Part shown: piece after piece, positions 50,246 to 59,477 of the stretch
Numbering within the stretch: position 1 is the first letter of the stretch
How the letters are laid out: each line of letters opens with the position of its first letter
NCBI GenBank assembly: GCA_963617275.1
Contig: CAVENX010000004.1
Coordinates: forward strand, 78,371 to 142,370
From: Limivicinus sp963617275
Lineage (GTDB): Bacteria; Bacillota; Clostridia; Oscillospirales; Oscillospiraceae
Length of the DNA stretch: 64,000 nt
Direction: 5' to 3'
Program-made: the position numbers and the translations under genes
The notes under the pieces: model-generated
The model's input: only the letters and a program-made list of their open reading frames with translations
Told to the model about the DNA's origin: nothing
Database searches by the model: none

Positions 50246-53059
50246 TTATTCTATTGACTTGAGCGCCTGCGCCATGTCTATTCTTCTGAGCTTCGGCTTC
50301 ATTGCGAGGTTGACTATCAGCGCGAACAGAAGCGTCAGCGCCACACAGGTGACTATGCTTGCCGGAAGGATACGTGCGTCGAAATGTACAAGATCAATGC
50401 GTATCTGATCCATGACGAACCGGTGCAGCGCGTAGCCCATCGGTATGCCGACAAGCGAACCGATGACCGTGAGGGCGTTGTTCTCACGGAAAACGTAGCT
50501 TGCCGTCTCCCTGTCGTAAAAGCCCAGAACCTTGACCGTGGCGATCTCGCGCAGGCGTTCGGTTATAGATATATTGGTCAGCGAGCAGAGCACTATGAAC
50601 GCAAGCGCGCCCGCGCTTACCACGACAACGACCACGATGTAGTCAAGAGAGCTCATCATCGTGCTCATACGGTCCTCAAGATCGACGGTAAGCTGGGTGC
50701 TTGCAGCCTCGTCGTCGCCGTTGATCGCAGCGCCCGCGGCGTGGGCGTCCTTATCCGCCGCAAATCGCAGCCATGCGCACTTCATCTCCGGCGCGGCGCC
50801 GGTCTGGGCGGTAAAGGTCTCGTTCGTAACAAAGACATAGTTATAGACGTAGTTGTTGAAAACGCCCGTGATTTTCAGATTCATCTCGCCGCTTTCATCG
50901 TCATATACGTGCAGCGTCTCTCCCTTGCCTATGCCGAGAGCCTCGGAAAGTCCCACGCTTATCACACATTCGTCCCTGCCGGGATATTGAACCGTCTCGC
51001 CGCCGTCCCTGAGCAGCATATAATCGCCCGCCGTGTCATTTTCGGTGACAATGATATGCGCAGTCTTTGTAACCGTGTCGGAGGAGCAGTCCTTGACCGT
51101 GTCGTGCAGGAACACGATGTCCGAAATAACGTCGCCGTGCCTGTCGCGGAAGGCGGCGCGCATCTCGGGCGTCATATCGTCCTTGAAGTTCACCGAGCAG
51201 TCGTAATCGGAGATCTCGTCATACTGGTAGGAGACGATATTCTGTATCGAGTCGCGTATTCCGTAGCCGGTCAGCAGCAGCGCGGTGCACCCGCCTATGC
51301 CGAGGATCATTATCATCATTCTCTGCTTGTAGCGCAGCACGTTTCTTATCGACACCTTGCGCAAAAACGGTATGCGCTTCCAGATAAAGCCCACGTGCTC
51401 AAGCAGCACTCTCTTGCCCGCTTTCGGAGCACGGGGACGAATGAGGGAGGCCGCCGACTCCGCAAGCTCGCTGCGGCAGGCAAGCCATGTCGCAAACAGT
51501 GAGCATACGAGGTACGCCGCGGAGGAGGCTATCGCAAGCTTCCAGTCGAAAGCGTTTATGATATCGGCAAAGCCGTACATTATATTGTACGCCTGCCATA
51601 TAAGCTTCGGCATCGCCCACGCGCCCAGCGCGATGCCGCCCGCGCAGCCCAGCACCGAGGCAAGCGCCGAGTACAGCAGGAACTTGCTCATTATCGCGCC
51701 GTCGGAATAGCCCATCGCCTTGAGTACGCCGAGCTGTGTGCGCTGCTCATCCACCATGCGCGTCATTGTCGTGATGCACACGAGCGCCGCCACGAGGAAA
51801 AAGAACACCGGGAAAACCTTGGATACGCCGTGGACTATCTCGGAATCGCTCTCAAAGCAGACGTAGCCTACGTTTGTACTGCGGTCGAGAACATAGCAGT
51901 CGGGGTCGTCCAGATCGTCAAGCTTCTTCTCTCCGTCGGCATAGTCCTGTTCGGCGTCGGCAAGCTTTTTCTCCGCATCCTTCAGATCCTGCTCTGCATC
52001 TTTCAGATCCTGCTCTGCGTCGGCAAGCTCCTGCTTGTGCTCTACGATCTCCGCCCACGCGTCGTCAAGCTCTTCCTGCTTTTTGTTGAAGTCGTTTGTA
52101 TTGTCGCTTACGGCAAAGCCGCGCATCATCCGGCGGTACGCGGCAAAGGCGTCCACCGCGTCATAATACTCGTTCTCGCCGTCCTCTATTTTCTTTTTGC
52201 CGTCTTCTATGTCCTTTTTGCCGTCTTCTATCTTGACCTTGGCATCGTCTATCTCCTTGTGCGCATCGTCAAGCTTCACGCGGGCGTCGGCAAGCTCCTG
52301 TTCGGCGTCCTCACGGAGCTTTTCGCTGCGTATCTCTGCCCTCTCTTCGCCGAGGTCGGTGATATGATCCTCCGCCGCATCCACAAAGTCCTCATACTCG
52401 TCGGAGTATACCTCGCCGGAAACGCCCTCAAGCGTCAGGTAGAGATGCGTATAGTAATCGGTGTCGAACGCATCCTCTGTGAGGAAGGCAAAGCCGGTTA
52501 TGCTGCCGCTGCCGATGCTTGTGCCGCCGCGCTCATAGTTTATATAAAGCGGCGATTTACAAAGGCCGGTGACGGTAAATGTGCGCGACTTGTAGTTTTC
52601 AAGATCGTCCTCGTCATTGTCCTCGCTGAGAGTTATCGTCTTCCCGATCAGATCTTCGCTGAAATACCATGCGTCAAGGGCGCATTCATCCTCCGTTTCC
52701 GGAAGCCTGCCCGCCGTTACTCTCGGCAGGTTGAGCTTTTCCGGCACGCTCATCGTATGCAGGACGATGCTGCCGCTCGGCATGACAAATATAGCGTCGG
52801 CCTGCTTGCTGCCCTCGGCAAGCTTCACGGCGGTATCCTGCTCAAACGCCGCGACATCGTCCTCGTCGAAGCCGACGGTCGAAACGAGATCGTAGTCAAA
52901 CATACGGTGCTCGTCGGCATAAACGTCAAGAGTGTGGATCATGCTCGTTTTTGTGAGCTTCAGGCCACAGAAAAAGCCCGCGCCCAGCGCAATGATCGCA
53001 AATATTCCCAGGAACCGCCCAAGACTTGTGCGGATCTCTCTGAAAGTCAGCTTCAGCAT
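50246..53059 (-). CDS. FtsX-type ABC transporter permease with long extracytoplasmic coiled coil
   Basis: The 937-residue membrane protein has an N-terminal helix (about 15-35), a large outside domain, then a membrane cluster (about 415-530), a second outside domain and a final membrane cluster (about 790-925) with two FtsX domains. Residues about 240-385 are a heptad-rich coiled coil made of DAEQDLK-type units repeated in tandem. ITTMTRMVDEQRTQLGVLKAMGYSDGAI and ITERLREIATVKVLGFYDRET are the FtsX-domain loops. Such exporters act on lipids, peptides or antimicrobials, or signal to wall hydrolases. It follows its ATPase by four bases. Confidence 0.92.
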   Translation of the reverse strand: MLKLTFREIRTSLGRFLGIFAIIALGAGFFCGLKLTKTSMIHTLDVYADEHRMFDYDLVSTVGFDEDDVAAFEQDTAVKLAEGSKQADAIFVMPSGSIVLHTMSVPEKLNLPRVTAGRLPETEDECALDAWYFSEDLIGKTITLSEDNDEDDLENYKSRTFTVTGLCKSPLYINYERGGTSIGSGSITGFAFLTEDAFDTDYYTHLYLTLEGVSGEVYSDEYEDFVDAAEDHITDLGEERAEIRSEKLREDAEQELADARVKLDDAHKEIDDAKVKIEDGKKDIEDGKKKIEDGENEYYDAVDAFAAYRRMMRGFAVSDNTNDFNKKQEELDDAWAEIVEHKQELADAEQDLKDAEQDLKDAEKKLADAEQDYADGEKKLDDLDDPDCYVLDRSTNVGYVCFESDSEIVHGVSKVFPVFFFLVAALVCITTMTRMVDEQRTQLGVLKAMGYSDGAIMSKFLLYSALASVLGCAGGIALGAWAMPKLIWQAYNIMYGFADIINAFDWKLAIASSAAYLVCSLFATWLACRSELAESAASLIRPRAPKAGKRVLLEHVGFIWKRIPFLRKVSIRNVLRYKQRMMIMILGIGGCTALLLTGYGIRDSIQNIVSYQYDEISDYDCSVNFKDDMTPEMRAAFRDRHGDVISDIVFLHDTVKDCSSDTVTKTAHIIVTENDTAGDYMLLRDGGETVQYPGRDECVISVGLSEALGIGKGETLHVYDDESGEMNLKITGVFNNYVYNYVFVTNETFTAQTGAAPEMKCAWLRFAADKDAHAAGAAINGDDEAASTQLTVDLEDRMSTMMSSLDYIVVVVVVSAGALAFIVLCSLTNISITERLREIATVKVLGFYDRETASYVFRENNALTVIGSLVGIPMGYALHRFVMDQIRIDLVHFDARILPASIVTCVALTLLFALIVNLAMKPKLRRIDMAQALKSIE

Positions 53060-53063
53060 ATCG

Positions 53064-53768
53064 TCACCACTCTATTTCTTCCACCGGCGTGGGATGCTCG
53101 TTGGTCGTTTCACTGATGATCTCTCCGCTTTTGAGGCGTATGACCCTGTCTGCCATGGCGGTCAGCGCGGAATTGTGCGTGATTATAACGACCGTCATGC
53201 CATTTTCGCGTGACTGATCCTGCAGGAGCTTGAGTATCTGCTTGCCGGTGTTGTAGTCAAGCGCGCCGGTAGGCTCGTCGCAGAGCAGGAGCTTCGGATT
53301 TTTGGCAAGGGCGCGTGCGATTGCCACGCGCTGCTGCTCACCGCCGGAAAGCTGCGCGGGGAAGTTGGACATTCTGTCCCCAAGCCCGACCGCCGCCAGA
53401 ACCTTTTCCGCAGGCAGAGGGTCGGAGCACAGCTGGCTTGCGATCTGCACATTTTCAAGCGCTGTCATATTCGGCAGAAGGTTATAAAACTGGAAGACAA
53501 AGCCCACGTCGTGCCGGCGGTACTGTGTGAGGCGGCGCTTTGAGTATTGCGAAATGTCGCTGCCGTCGATCACTGCATGTCCCGACGTGAGAACGTCCAT
53601 GCCGCCTAAAATGTTGAGAAGCGTCGTTTTGCCCGCGCCGGACGCGCCGACTATAACGCATATTTCACCCTTTTGAATGTTGAAGGAGGCATTTTTCAGC
53701 GCCTCGATTTTTATCTGTCCCATGTCGTAGGTTCTGCAAACCTTATCAAAGCAGACAAATGAATCCAT
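53064..53768 (-). CDS. MacB/LolD-type ABC transporter ATPase
   Basis: The 234-residue ATPase has Walker A GASGAGKTT, signature LSGGEQQRVAIARAL and Walker B LLLCDEPTGALD, with the H-loop in IITHNSAL. This is the form that partners FtsX-type permeases. GAGGTGAAC precedes the ATG. It is the first gene of a two-gene operon with the 937-residue permease. No two-component system lies beside it, unlike many bacitracin-type exporters. Confidence 0.95.
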   Translation of the reverse strand: MDSFVCFDKVCRTYDMGQIKIEALKNASFNIQKGEICVIVGASGAGKTTLLNILGGMDVLTSGHAVIDGSDISQYSKRRLTQYRRHDVGFVFQFYNLLPNMTALENVQIASQLCSDPLPAEKVLAAVGLGDRMSNFPAQLSGGEQQRVAIARALAKNPKLLLCDEPTGALDYNTGKQILKLLQDQSRENGMTVVIITHNSALTAMADRVIRLKSGEIISETTNEHPTPVEEIEW

Positions 53769-53880
53769 TTAGTTCACCTCATGTTTATTCTGAAATTATA
53801 ATATAGCTTTTTTCAGGGGTAAAAAAATAGATAAAGTGTAAAAATTTTCGTCTCAGGGCGGACAAGTTTTCCGAAAACAG

Positions 53881-53924
53881 GAGCGCAGTGCAGCCTTTTT
53901 GTCAAAGGCCCTCGGTTCTTTGAC
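53881..53924 (+). repeat. Truncated family 1 repeat (right end only)
   Basis: GCGCAGTGCAGCC and TTTTTGTCAAAGGCC...GGTTCTTTGACAAGCT match the right end of the full copies. The left 150 bp are missing. A terminator hairpin adjoins it at 53931. Confidence 0.7.
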
Positions 53925-53930
53925 AAGCTC

Positions 53931-53961
53931 AAAAAAGGACGCATCAAAAGCGTCCTTTTTT
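53931..53961. terminator. Bidirectional terminator after the nucleoside permease
   Basis: AAAAAAGGACGC (53931-53942) pairs with GCGTCCTTTTTT (53950-53961). Confidence 0.85.
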
Positions 53962-53974
53962 CTGTCCCGGTTTG

Positions 53975-54961
53975 TTATCTCTCTTCCCTGAAATACGGAA
54001 GTCCCAGAGAGGCGGGGGGCTGGTTTTCGCGCTTGGAGCGGACGGAGGAAATGACCAGTACAACGATCGTGACGACATAGGGCGCCATTTTGTATATCTC
54101 CTTTATCGCAAGGTCGGTGCCGGTCGGGATGTAGACGTTGAGAATATACAGCCCGCCGAAGAGGATGGACGCGAGAATGGAGGTCGCCGGACGCCAGACG
54201 GTGAAGATAACGAGCGCTATCGCAAGCCAGCCGCGGTCGCCGAAAGCGTTGTTTGACCAGACGCCGGAGGCGTAATCCATGACGTAGTACAGTCCGCCCA
54301 GCCCTGCGATCACGGAGCCGAGGCAGGTCGCGGTGTATTTATAGCGCACGACATTGATGCCCGCCGTGTCCGCGGTGCCGGGATTTTCACCCACTGCGCG
54401 CAGATGCAGACCCGTGCGTGTACGGTTGAGGACGTAGGAGGCGGCCAGCGCGATGATTATCGCCGCATATGCCAGAAAGCTGTATGAGAGGAATATCTTT
54501 CCGAACCAGCCAAGTTCTCCGGCAAAGGGCAGCTTTTTGGAAAAGGCAAGGCTCGTCCTGCTGAGGACGATAGAGGGGATGTCCGTCTTTACAAGCTTTA
54601 TGAGCGAACCGCCGAAGAAGTTGCCGATGCCCACGCCGAAGGTCGTGAGCGCAAGGCCGGTGACGTTCTGATTGGCGCGGAGCGTTACCGTGAGGAAGCA
54701 GTACAGCAGCCCCATGAGCAGCGACCCGGCAATGCAGCACAGCAGAGGAATGGCGATCGTAAGGAAGCCGTTCATTTCCGCACCGGAATTTTCGTAGAGG
54801 AACGCGCCTATGACGCCGCAGATGCCGCCGACATACATGACGCCCGCCGTACCGAGGTTGAGGTTGCCGCTTTTTTCGGTAATGGTTTCGCCCGTGCAGC
54901 CGAGCATGAGCGGCACGGCCTGCATGACGGCTCTCGGGATAAAGGATACTATATCAAACAT
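53975..54961 (-). CDS. Nucleoside ABC transporter permease (NupQ-type)
   Basis: The 328-residue inner-membrane permease belongs to the BPD_transp_2 family. PRAVMQAVPLMLGCTGETITEKSGNLNLGTAGVMYVGG is the typical start of the second nucleoside permease, with its ESGNLNLG-like block. GENPGTADTAGINVVRYKY carries the cytoplasmic coupling loop, and GLYYVMDYASGVWSNNAFGDRGWLAIALVIF follows. It overlaps the first permease gene by eight bases. It forms the channel with the product of 54954-56036 and ends the operon. Confidence 0.93.
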   Translation of the reverse strand: MFDIVSFIPRAVMQAVPLMLGCTGETITEKSGNLNLGTAGVMYVGGICGVIGAFLYENSGAEMNGFLTIAIPLLCCIAGSLLMGLLYCFLTVTLRANQNVTGLALTTFGVGIGNFFGGSLIKLVKTDIPSIVLSRTSLAFSKKLPFAGELGWFGKIFLSYSFLAYAAIIIALAASYVLNRTRTGLHLRAVGENPGTADTAGINVVRYKYTATCLGSVIAGLGGLYYVMDYASGVWSNNAFGDRGWLAIALVIFTVWRPATSILASILFGGLYILNVYIPTGTDLAIKEIYKMAPYVVTIVVLVISSVRSKRENQPPASLGLPYFREER

Positions 54962-56036
54962 TTTCCTTTACCTCCTTGTGCTTTTTCGCAAAGCGAAGCT
55001 GATAGTTTATAAAGAATTCGCTGCCGATTATGCAGAAGATAAGAACGGCGGTGAGTATATCGCCGAATGCGGCGTTAAGCCCGCAGGCAGTGGCAAGTTC
55101 GTTCGCGCCGGTGCCGAGCAGGATCAGAAGCCCCGAGGCAAGCACCATGGCGATAGGGTCAAACTGTGCAAGCCATGCAACCATGACGGCGGTAAAGCCC
55201 TGTCCGCCGGCAAGCGTCGTAGAAACGGTGTGGTTGATGGAGCCGACAAGCAGAAGCCCCGCAAGGCCGCAGACCGCGCCGGAAAGGAGCATGGTGCGGA
55301 TAATGACGCGTTCTACCTTGATGCCGACATAACGCGCCGTGCGCTCGCTTTCGCCGACGACGGAAAGCTCAAACCCATGCTTGGAGTATCTTAGATAAAA
55401 ATACATCAGCACCGTGACGACCGCCACGACGACGATGACCAGCAGATAACGGTTGACAAGCTGAGGGAACCAGCCGACGTTGCTTTTCTGGTTGATAACG
55501 CCTATCTGGCAGGAGCCTTTCGGGTTTTCCCACTTGACGCAGAAAAACGCAACTATCTGCGTCGCCACATAGTTCATCATGAGTGTGAACAGCGTCTCGT
55601 TCGTGTTGAATTTTGCCTTGAAAAACGCGGGGATCGCCGCCCAGAGCGCACCGGCGAGCACAGCGGTAACTGTCATGCAGATAATGACCGCAGTGTTGGA
55701 TGCCGCGTCCGCCATGAGCACCATGCACGCGGCGGCGGCCATTGCGCCCGCAAGCACCTGTCCCTCCGCGCCGAGGTTCCAGCAGCGCATCTTGAAAGCG
55801 GGCGTGACCGCAAGGGATATGAGCAGCAGGACAGCCGTCTTCTGGAAGAACAGCCACGTCTTCCGTGCGGTGCCGAACGAGCCTGCGAAAACCGCGCTGC
55901 CGACCTCAAGCGGGTTTACGCCCGTTGTGACCGTCGTTATCACGGAACACAGCAGTATGCCGACGGCGATGGCGATAAGTCTTATTCCGATAATTCTGCC
56001 GCGGCTCAGCTCGCCGCGCTTGGAAATATGTATCAT
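54954..56036 (-). CDS. Nucleoside ABC transporter permease (NupP-type)
   Basis: The 360-residue inner-membrane permease is from the same family. TWLFFQKTAVLLLISLAVTPAFKMRCWNLGAEGQVLAGAMAAAA has the FNIGAEGQ-like block. NTNETLFTLMMNYVATQIVAF and GESERTARYVGIKVERVI match the nucleoside branch. It overlaps the ATPase stop by four bases and the next permease start by eight, so all three membrane-complex genes are translated in series. Confidence 0.93.
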   Translation of the reverse strand: MIHISKRGELSRGRIIGIRLIAIAVGILLCSVITTVTTGVNPLEVGSAVFAGSFGTARKTWLFFQKTAVLLLISLAVTPAFKMRCWNLGAEGQVLAGAMAAAACMVLMADAASNTAVIICMTVTAVLAGALWAAIPAFFKAKFNTNETLFTLMMNYVATQIVAFFCVKWENPKGSCQIGVINQKSNVGWFPQLVNRYLLVIVVVAVVTVLMYFYLRYSKHGFELSVVGESERTARYVGIKVERVIIRTMLLSGAVCGLAGLLLVGSINHTVSTTLAGGQGFTAVMVAWLAQFDPIAMVLASGLLILLGTGANELATACGLNAAFGDILTAVLIFCIIGSEFFINYQLRFAKKHKEVKENV

Positions 56037-57559
56037 TCCCGCATGCCTCCCAGTTTCGTCATCATCGCGCCGACCTCGTTCTTGCTCACGGTGCGCCCGT
56101 CAACTATGCCGCTGACCTTGCCGCCGCAAAGCACGAGTATCCTGTCGCACAGCTCAAGCAGCACATCCAGGTCCTCGCCCACGTAGACCACGGCCACGCC
56201 GCGCTCCTTCTGCTTGGAAATGAGGTCGTATATGGTATATGATGAGTTTATGTCAAGTCCGCGTGTGGCGTAGGCAGTGAGAAGGACGGTGGGGGCGTTG
56301 GAGATCTCGCGCCCGACAAGCACCTTCTGCACATTGCCGCCGGAAAGGCGGCGCACGGGTGTCTCAACGCTCGGCGTGACTATCTCGAGAATATCTACCA
56401 TCTCATGCGCAAGCTTGTTCGGAGCCTTGCGGTTCGTGAAAATACTGTGGCCCTGACGGTAGGAGCGCAGCATCATATTGTCGCTCAGATCCATGTTGCC
56501 GACAAGCCCCATGCCCAGCCTGTCCTCCGGCACGAACGAGAGCGCAACGCCCATATTCTTTATCGCAAGCGGATCCTTGCCGATAAGCTCCTCGGCGCTG
56601 CCGTTGTCCCCGATATAGGCGATGCTTCCCTTTTCGACCCTCTGCAAGCCCGCGATGGACTCAAGAAGCTCCTTCTGGCCGCAGCCGGAGATACCGGCAA
56701 TGCCCAGGATCTCGCCGGAGTTGACCGTGAAAGAAACATCGTCAAGCTTGGCTATGCCGTCTATATCGCGCACGGTGAGATTTTTCACCTCTATGCGCGG
56801 CTTCGGATCGACCGGCTCCGTGCGGCGTATATTAAGCTCGATCGGACGCCCGACCATCATGTTCGTCATCTCCTGCACGTCGGTGTCCTTGGTGAGCATA
56901 TCGCCGGTAAACTGTCCCTTGCACAGAACCGCCACGCGGTCTGAAAGTTCAAGCACCTCGTGCATCTTGTGCGTAATAATCACGACGGCCTTGCCGTCGT
57001 CGCGCATATTGCGCAGCACCGCAAACAGCTTTTCCGTCTCCTGCGGGGTGAGCACGGCGGTAGGCTCGTCAAGGATGAGAATGTCTGCGCCGCGGTAGAG
57101 CACCTTGATGATCTCCACGGTCTGTTTCTGCGAAACGGACATATCGTAGACCTTCTGATCGGGGTCAACGGCAAAGCCGTAGCGGCTGCATATTTCGCGT
57201 ATCTTTTTGGACGCCGCGGCAAGGTCGAGCTTTCCCGGCAGGCCGAGGACGATATTCTGCGCGGCAGTGAAAACGTCCACCAGCTTGAAATGCTGGTGTA
57301 TCATGCCGATGCCAAGGTCAAAAGCGTCCTTCGGCGAGGAAATGACGACTTCTTTCCCGTCTATGGAAATGGTACCCTCATCGGGGAAGTAGATACCGGC
57401 AAGCATATTCATGAGCGTGGTTTTGCCGCTGCCGTTTTCGCCCAGCATGGCAAGTATTTCGCCCCTGTAAATATTGAGCCAGCATTTGTCGCTCGCTGTC
57501 ACGCTTCCGAAGCGCTTTGTGATGTTCCGCATTGCCACGGCGGGGATTCTTTCTTCCAT
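56033..57559 (-). CDS. Nucleoside ABC transporter ATPase (NupO-type, double-domain)
   Basis: The 508-residue ATPase has two domains. The first has GENGSGKTT, signature MSVSQKQTVEIIKVL and ILILDEPTAVLTPQE. The second has a degenerate Walker A (GISGCGQKE), LSGGNVQKVLVGREI and a substituted Walker B end (VLLTAYATRGLD), as usual in this family. ATG 57559 has AAGGAG 11 bases upstream. The in-frame stretch ahead of it is not coding-like. A 420-bp gap with repeat copy C separates it from the binding-protein gene. Confidence 0.93.
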   Translation of the reverse strand: MEERIPAVAMRNITKRFGSVTASDKCWLNIYRGEILAMLGENGSGKTTLMNMLAGIYFPDEGTISIDGKEVVISSPKDAFDLGIGMIHQHFKLVDVFTAAQNIVLGLPGKLDLAAASKKIREICSRYGFAVDPDQKVYDMSVSQKQTVEIIKVLYRGADILILDEPTAVLTPQETEKLFAVLRNMRDDGKAVVIITHKMHEVLELSDRVAVLCKGQFTGDMLTKDTDVQEMTNMMVGRPIELNIRRTEPVDPKPRIEVKNLTVRDIDGIAKLDDVSFTVNSGEILGIAGISGCGQKELLESIAGLQRVEKGSIAYIGDNGSAEELIGKDPLAIKNMGVALSFVPEDRLGMGLVGNMDLSDNMMLRSYRQGHSIFTNRKAPNKLAHEMVDILEIVTPSVETPVRRLSGGNVQKVLVGREISNAPTVLLTAYATRGLDINSSYTIYDLISKQKERGVAVVYVGEDLDVLLELCDRILVLCGGKVSGIVDGRTVSKNEVGAMMTKLGGMRE

Positions 57560-57700
57560 AGCGTCTCTTTCTCCTTTTCTGCTTACGGTTCCCTCCGGTG
57601 AGGGAAGCCATATATGCGGGATACGGGCGGATGCTTGAGCTGTCAAAAATCCGCCCCTGTCTCACATATTTTTATCAATCCATTTTTTATCAATCCATAA

Positions 57701-57726
57701 AAACCCCTGCAAAAAAGCAGGGGTTT
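57701..57726. terminator. Terminator-like hairpin, left duplicate flanking repeat copy C
   Basis: AAACCCCTGC (57701-57710) pairs with GCAGGGGTTT (57717-57726). Its outer arm continues as CCATAA, which complements the TTATGG following the right duplicate at 57955. Just left of it TTTTTATCAATCCA occurs twice in tandem (about 57669-57698). Confidence 0.75.
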
Positions 57727-57928
57727 CAGCTTGTTGAAAAAGGCCTCGCAGAGTTTTTGCCCGCAGGCAAAAACAGTTTTGATTATTTTCTCCGGCGGCA
57801 TGTACGTCGGAGAAAATTCTTCTCACGGAGCGAGTGTCGAATTGTTCGCCTGCGGCGAACAACCGAGGCACAGAGCGCAGTGCAGCCCCTTTTGTCAAAG
57901 AACCTCAATGAGGTTCTTTGACAATCTC
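57727..57928 (+). repeat. Dispersed structured repeat, family 1, copy C (202 bp)
   Basis: This matches copy A in the same orientation: CCTCGCAGAG, the GCCCGCAGGC hairpin, the TTTTCTCCG/CGGAGAAAA hairpin, the TTCGCCTGCGGCGAA hairpin, GCGCAGTGCAGCCCC and GTCAAAGAACC/GGTTCTTTGAC. It lies inside the nucleoside transporter operon, antisense to it, between the binding-protein and ATPase genes. Confidence 0.85.
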
Positions 57929-57957
57929 AAACCCCTGCAAAAAAAGCAGGGGTTTTT
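57929..57957. terminator. Terminator-like hairpin, right duplicate flanking repeat copy C
   Basis: AAACCCCTGC (57929-57938) pairs with GCAGGGGTTT (57946-57955). It is the same hairpin as 57701-57726 with one extra loop base. It lies 22 bp after the binding-protein stop codon. Confidence 0.75.
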
Positions 57958-57978
57958 ATGGTTCTTTGCGGCCTTTTA

Positions 57979-59220
57979 TTACTTGCTGAGTACGTTGATG
58001 CCGTCGATTATGGCATAGAAGTAAGGTGCGGAGCGGTAAACGGATTCGTTGAACACGCCGTTTTCCACAGCCTCGGTCTCGGGAACGAAAGTGCCGTCGT
58101 TAACGACGTCCGCGATGTAGCTGGTGAGATGTCCGTCAGCATCGACCGCCGCAACGGAGGAATTGTTGTTGCCGTAGTTGGCGTCGCTCTCGTTTTCGCT
58201 CACGGTGACGGTGAAGGTGGAGCAGTCGAATATGTTCAGGCTGCCGTCAAGGATAGCGGCCTCGACCTCGGCAAGCTTCTCCGCGGTACCGGCAGCGGCG
58301 ACGTTCTCGTTGATCTCGGTCAGAGCGACGGAGCCGGTCTCGATACCGGCGGTCCAGTCGGTGTCGTAGTTTTCACCGGCGAGAACCTTCTCTATTGCAT
58401 AGGTGAAGTAAGGAGTCCAGTCAATGCGGGAGGAGATGATGTAGCTGTTGGGGCAGGCAGTCTGGGTGGAGCCGTTGTAGGAAACGTTGGGAACGCCGGC
58501 GGCTTCGCAGGCATTGGGTGCGCCCATGGAGTCGGCATGCTGGGAGATGAGAACAGCGCCGCCGTTGATGAGGGCTTCCGCGGTTTCCTTTTCAAGAGTC
58601 TCGTTGTACCAGGAGCCGGTGTAGATAACGTCCATGGTCACGCTGGGGCAGACGGACTTTGCGCCAAGATAGAAGGAGGTGTAGCCGGAAATGACTTCCG
58701 CATAGGGCATTGCGCCGACATAGCCCATCTTTGCCTGCTCGGCGGTAATGCCGCCGGACTCTATCATCTCGTTGAGCTTGAGACCTGCGGCAACGCCTGC
58801 GAGATAGCGGCCCTGATAGATGTTTGCGAAAGCGTTGTGATAGTTTTCAACTTCCTCGGTCAGCGCCATATCGCCGGTGCAGGAAGTGAACTGGACATCG
58901 GGGAACTCGCGTGCGGCGTCCAGAACGTACTGCTGATGGCCGTAGCTGTCGGTGAAGACGACGGCGCAGCCGGAGTCCGCAAGGTTTGCCGCCTCGTCAT
59001 ATGCGCTCTGATCTTCGGGGACGTTGGACTTGATAACGGGAGTAACGCCGGTCGCCTCACAGGCCGCCTTGAAAGCGTCTATGAAGTTTTTGTCATAGCC
59101 GGAGTTCTCGTCATGGAGGGTGATAAGACCGACCTTGACTTCATCTGCGGCGGATGCGGAAGCGGCGCAGAGAGCGAACACCATGCACAGGGAAAGAACG
59201 AGAGCGAGGATTTTCTTCAT
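57979..59220 (-). CDS. BMP-family nucleoside-binding protein
   Basis: The 413-residue exported protein has a signal peptide (1-24, ALCAASASA) and no lipobox cysteine at the cleavage site. The body is BMP/PnrA-type: VKVGLITLHDENSGYDKNFIDAFKAACEATG, DSGCAVVFTDSYGHQQYVLDAAREFPDVQFTSCTG and AFANIYQGRYLAGVAAGLKLNEM. Members bind purine nucleosides. A purine riboswitch upstream supports that here. TAGGAGACC precedes the ATG. It is the first gene of the nucleoside uptake operon. Confidence 0.93.
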   Translation of the reverse strand: MKKILALVLSLCMVFALCAASASAADEVKVGLITLHDENSGYDKNFIDAFKAACEATGVTPVIKSNVPEDQSAYDEAANLADSGCAVVFTDSYGHQQYVLDAAREFPDVQFTSCTGDMALTEEVENYHNAFANIYQGRYLAGVAAGLKLNEMIESGGITAEQAKMGYVGAMPYAEVISGYTSFYLGAKSVCPSVTMDVIYTGSWYNETLEKETAEALINGGAVLISQHADSMGAPNACEAAGVPNVSYNGSTQTACPNSYIISSRIDWTPYFTYAIEKVLAGENYDTDWTAGIETGSVALTEINENVAAAGTAEKLAEVEAAILDGSLNIFDCSTFTVTVSENESDANYGNNNSSVAAVDADGHLTSYIADVVNDGTFVPETEAVENGVFNESVYRSAPYFYAIIDGINVLSK

Positions 59221-59283
59221 GTTTCTGGTCTCCTATAAAATATTTTTATTCGCCATAATGAATACTGTATAAGAGACAAAAGC

Positions 59284-59329
59284 AAAAATGCACTGGCCGC
59301 GCTCAATATGGGTATGCGCTACCAATGCA
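59284..59329 (-). terminator. Terminator downstream of the purine riboswitch
   Basis: On the minus strand TGCATTGGTAGCGC pairs with GCGCGGCCAGTGCA (two G-U pairs and one mismatch), followed by TTTTTGCTTTT. It lies between the aptamer and the BMP gene. Confidence 0.7.
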
Positions 59330-59384
59330 ATATCAAACCGAAACTCTGCCGCTCAGCGCGGAAACAGAGGCTCGGGGTATAACA

Positions 59385-59456
59385 CATCGATAGTCCGGTC
59401 ATTTACGGCGTCCGGGTAGAAACTTCAAATCCATATCATTTGCTATATATCGAATG
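59385..59456 (-). ncRNA. Purine riboswitch aptamer (guanine-type by C74)
   Basis: Read on the minus strand it has the core blocks in order: ATATATAGCAAATGATATGG, GTTTCTACCCGG, CCGTAAATG and GACTATCGA. The closing P1 stem is formed by TCGATA and TATCGA. The base before TATCG, which sets specificity, is C, the guanine/hypoxanthine state. It directly precedes the terminator and the BMP nucleoside transporter genes. Confidence 0.85.
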
Positions 59457-59477
59457 CAGTATTCAATTGACACATTT

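Noticed and set aside
51830..53116. 428-codon plus-strand frame opposite the FtsX-type permease
   Set aside because: Its apparent leucine/valine repeats mirror the coiled-coil codons on the other strand.
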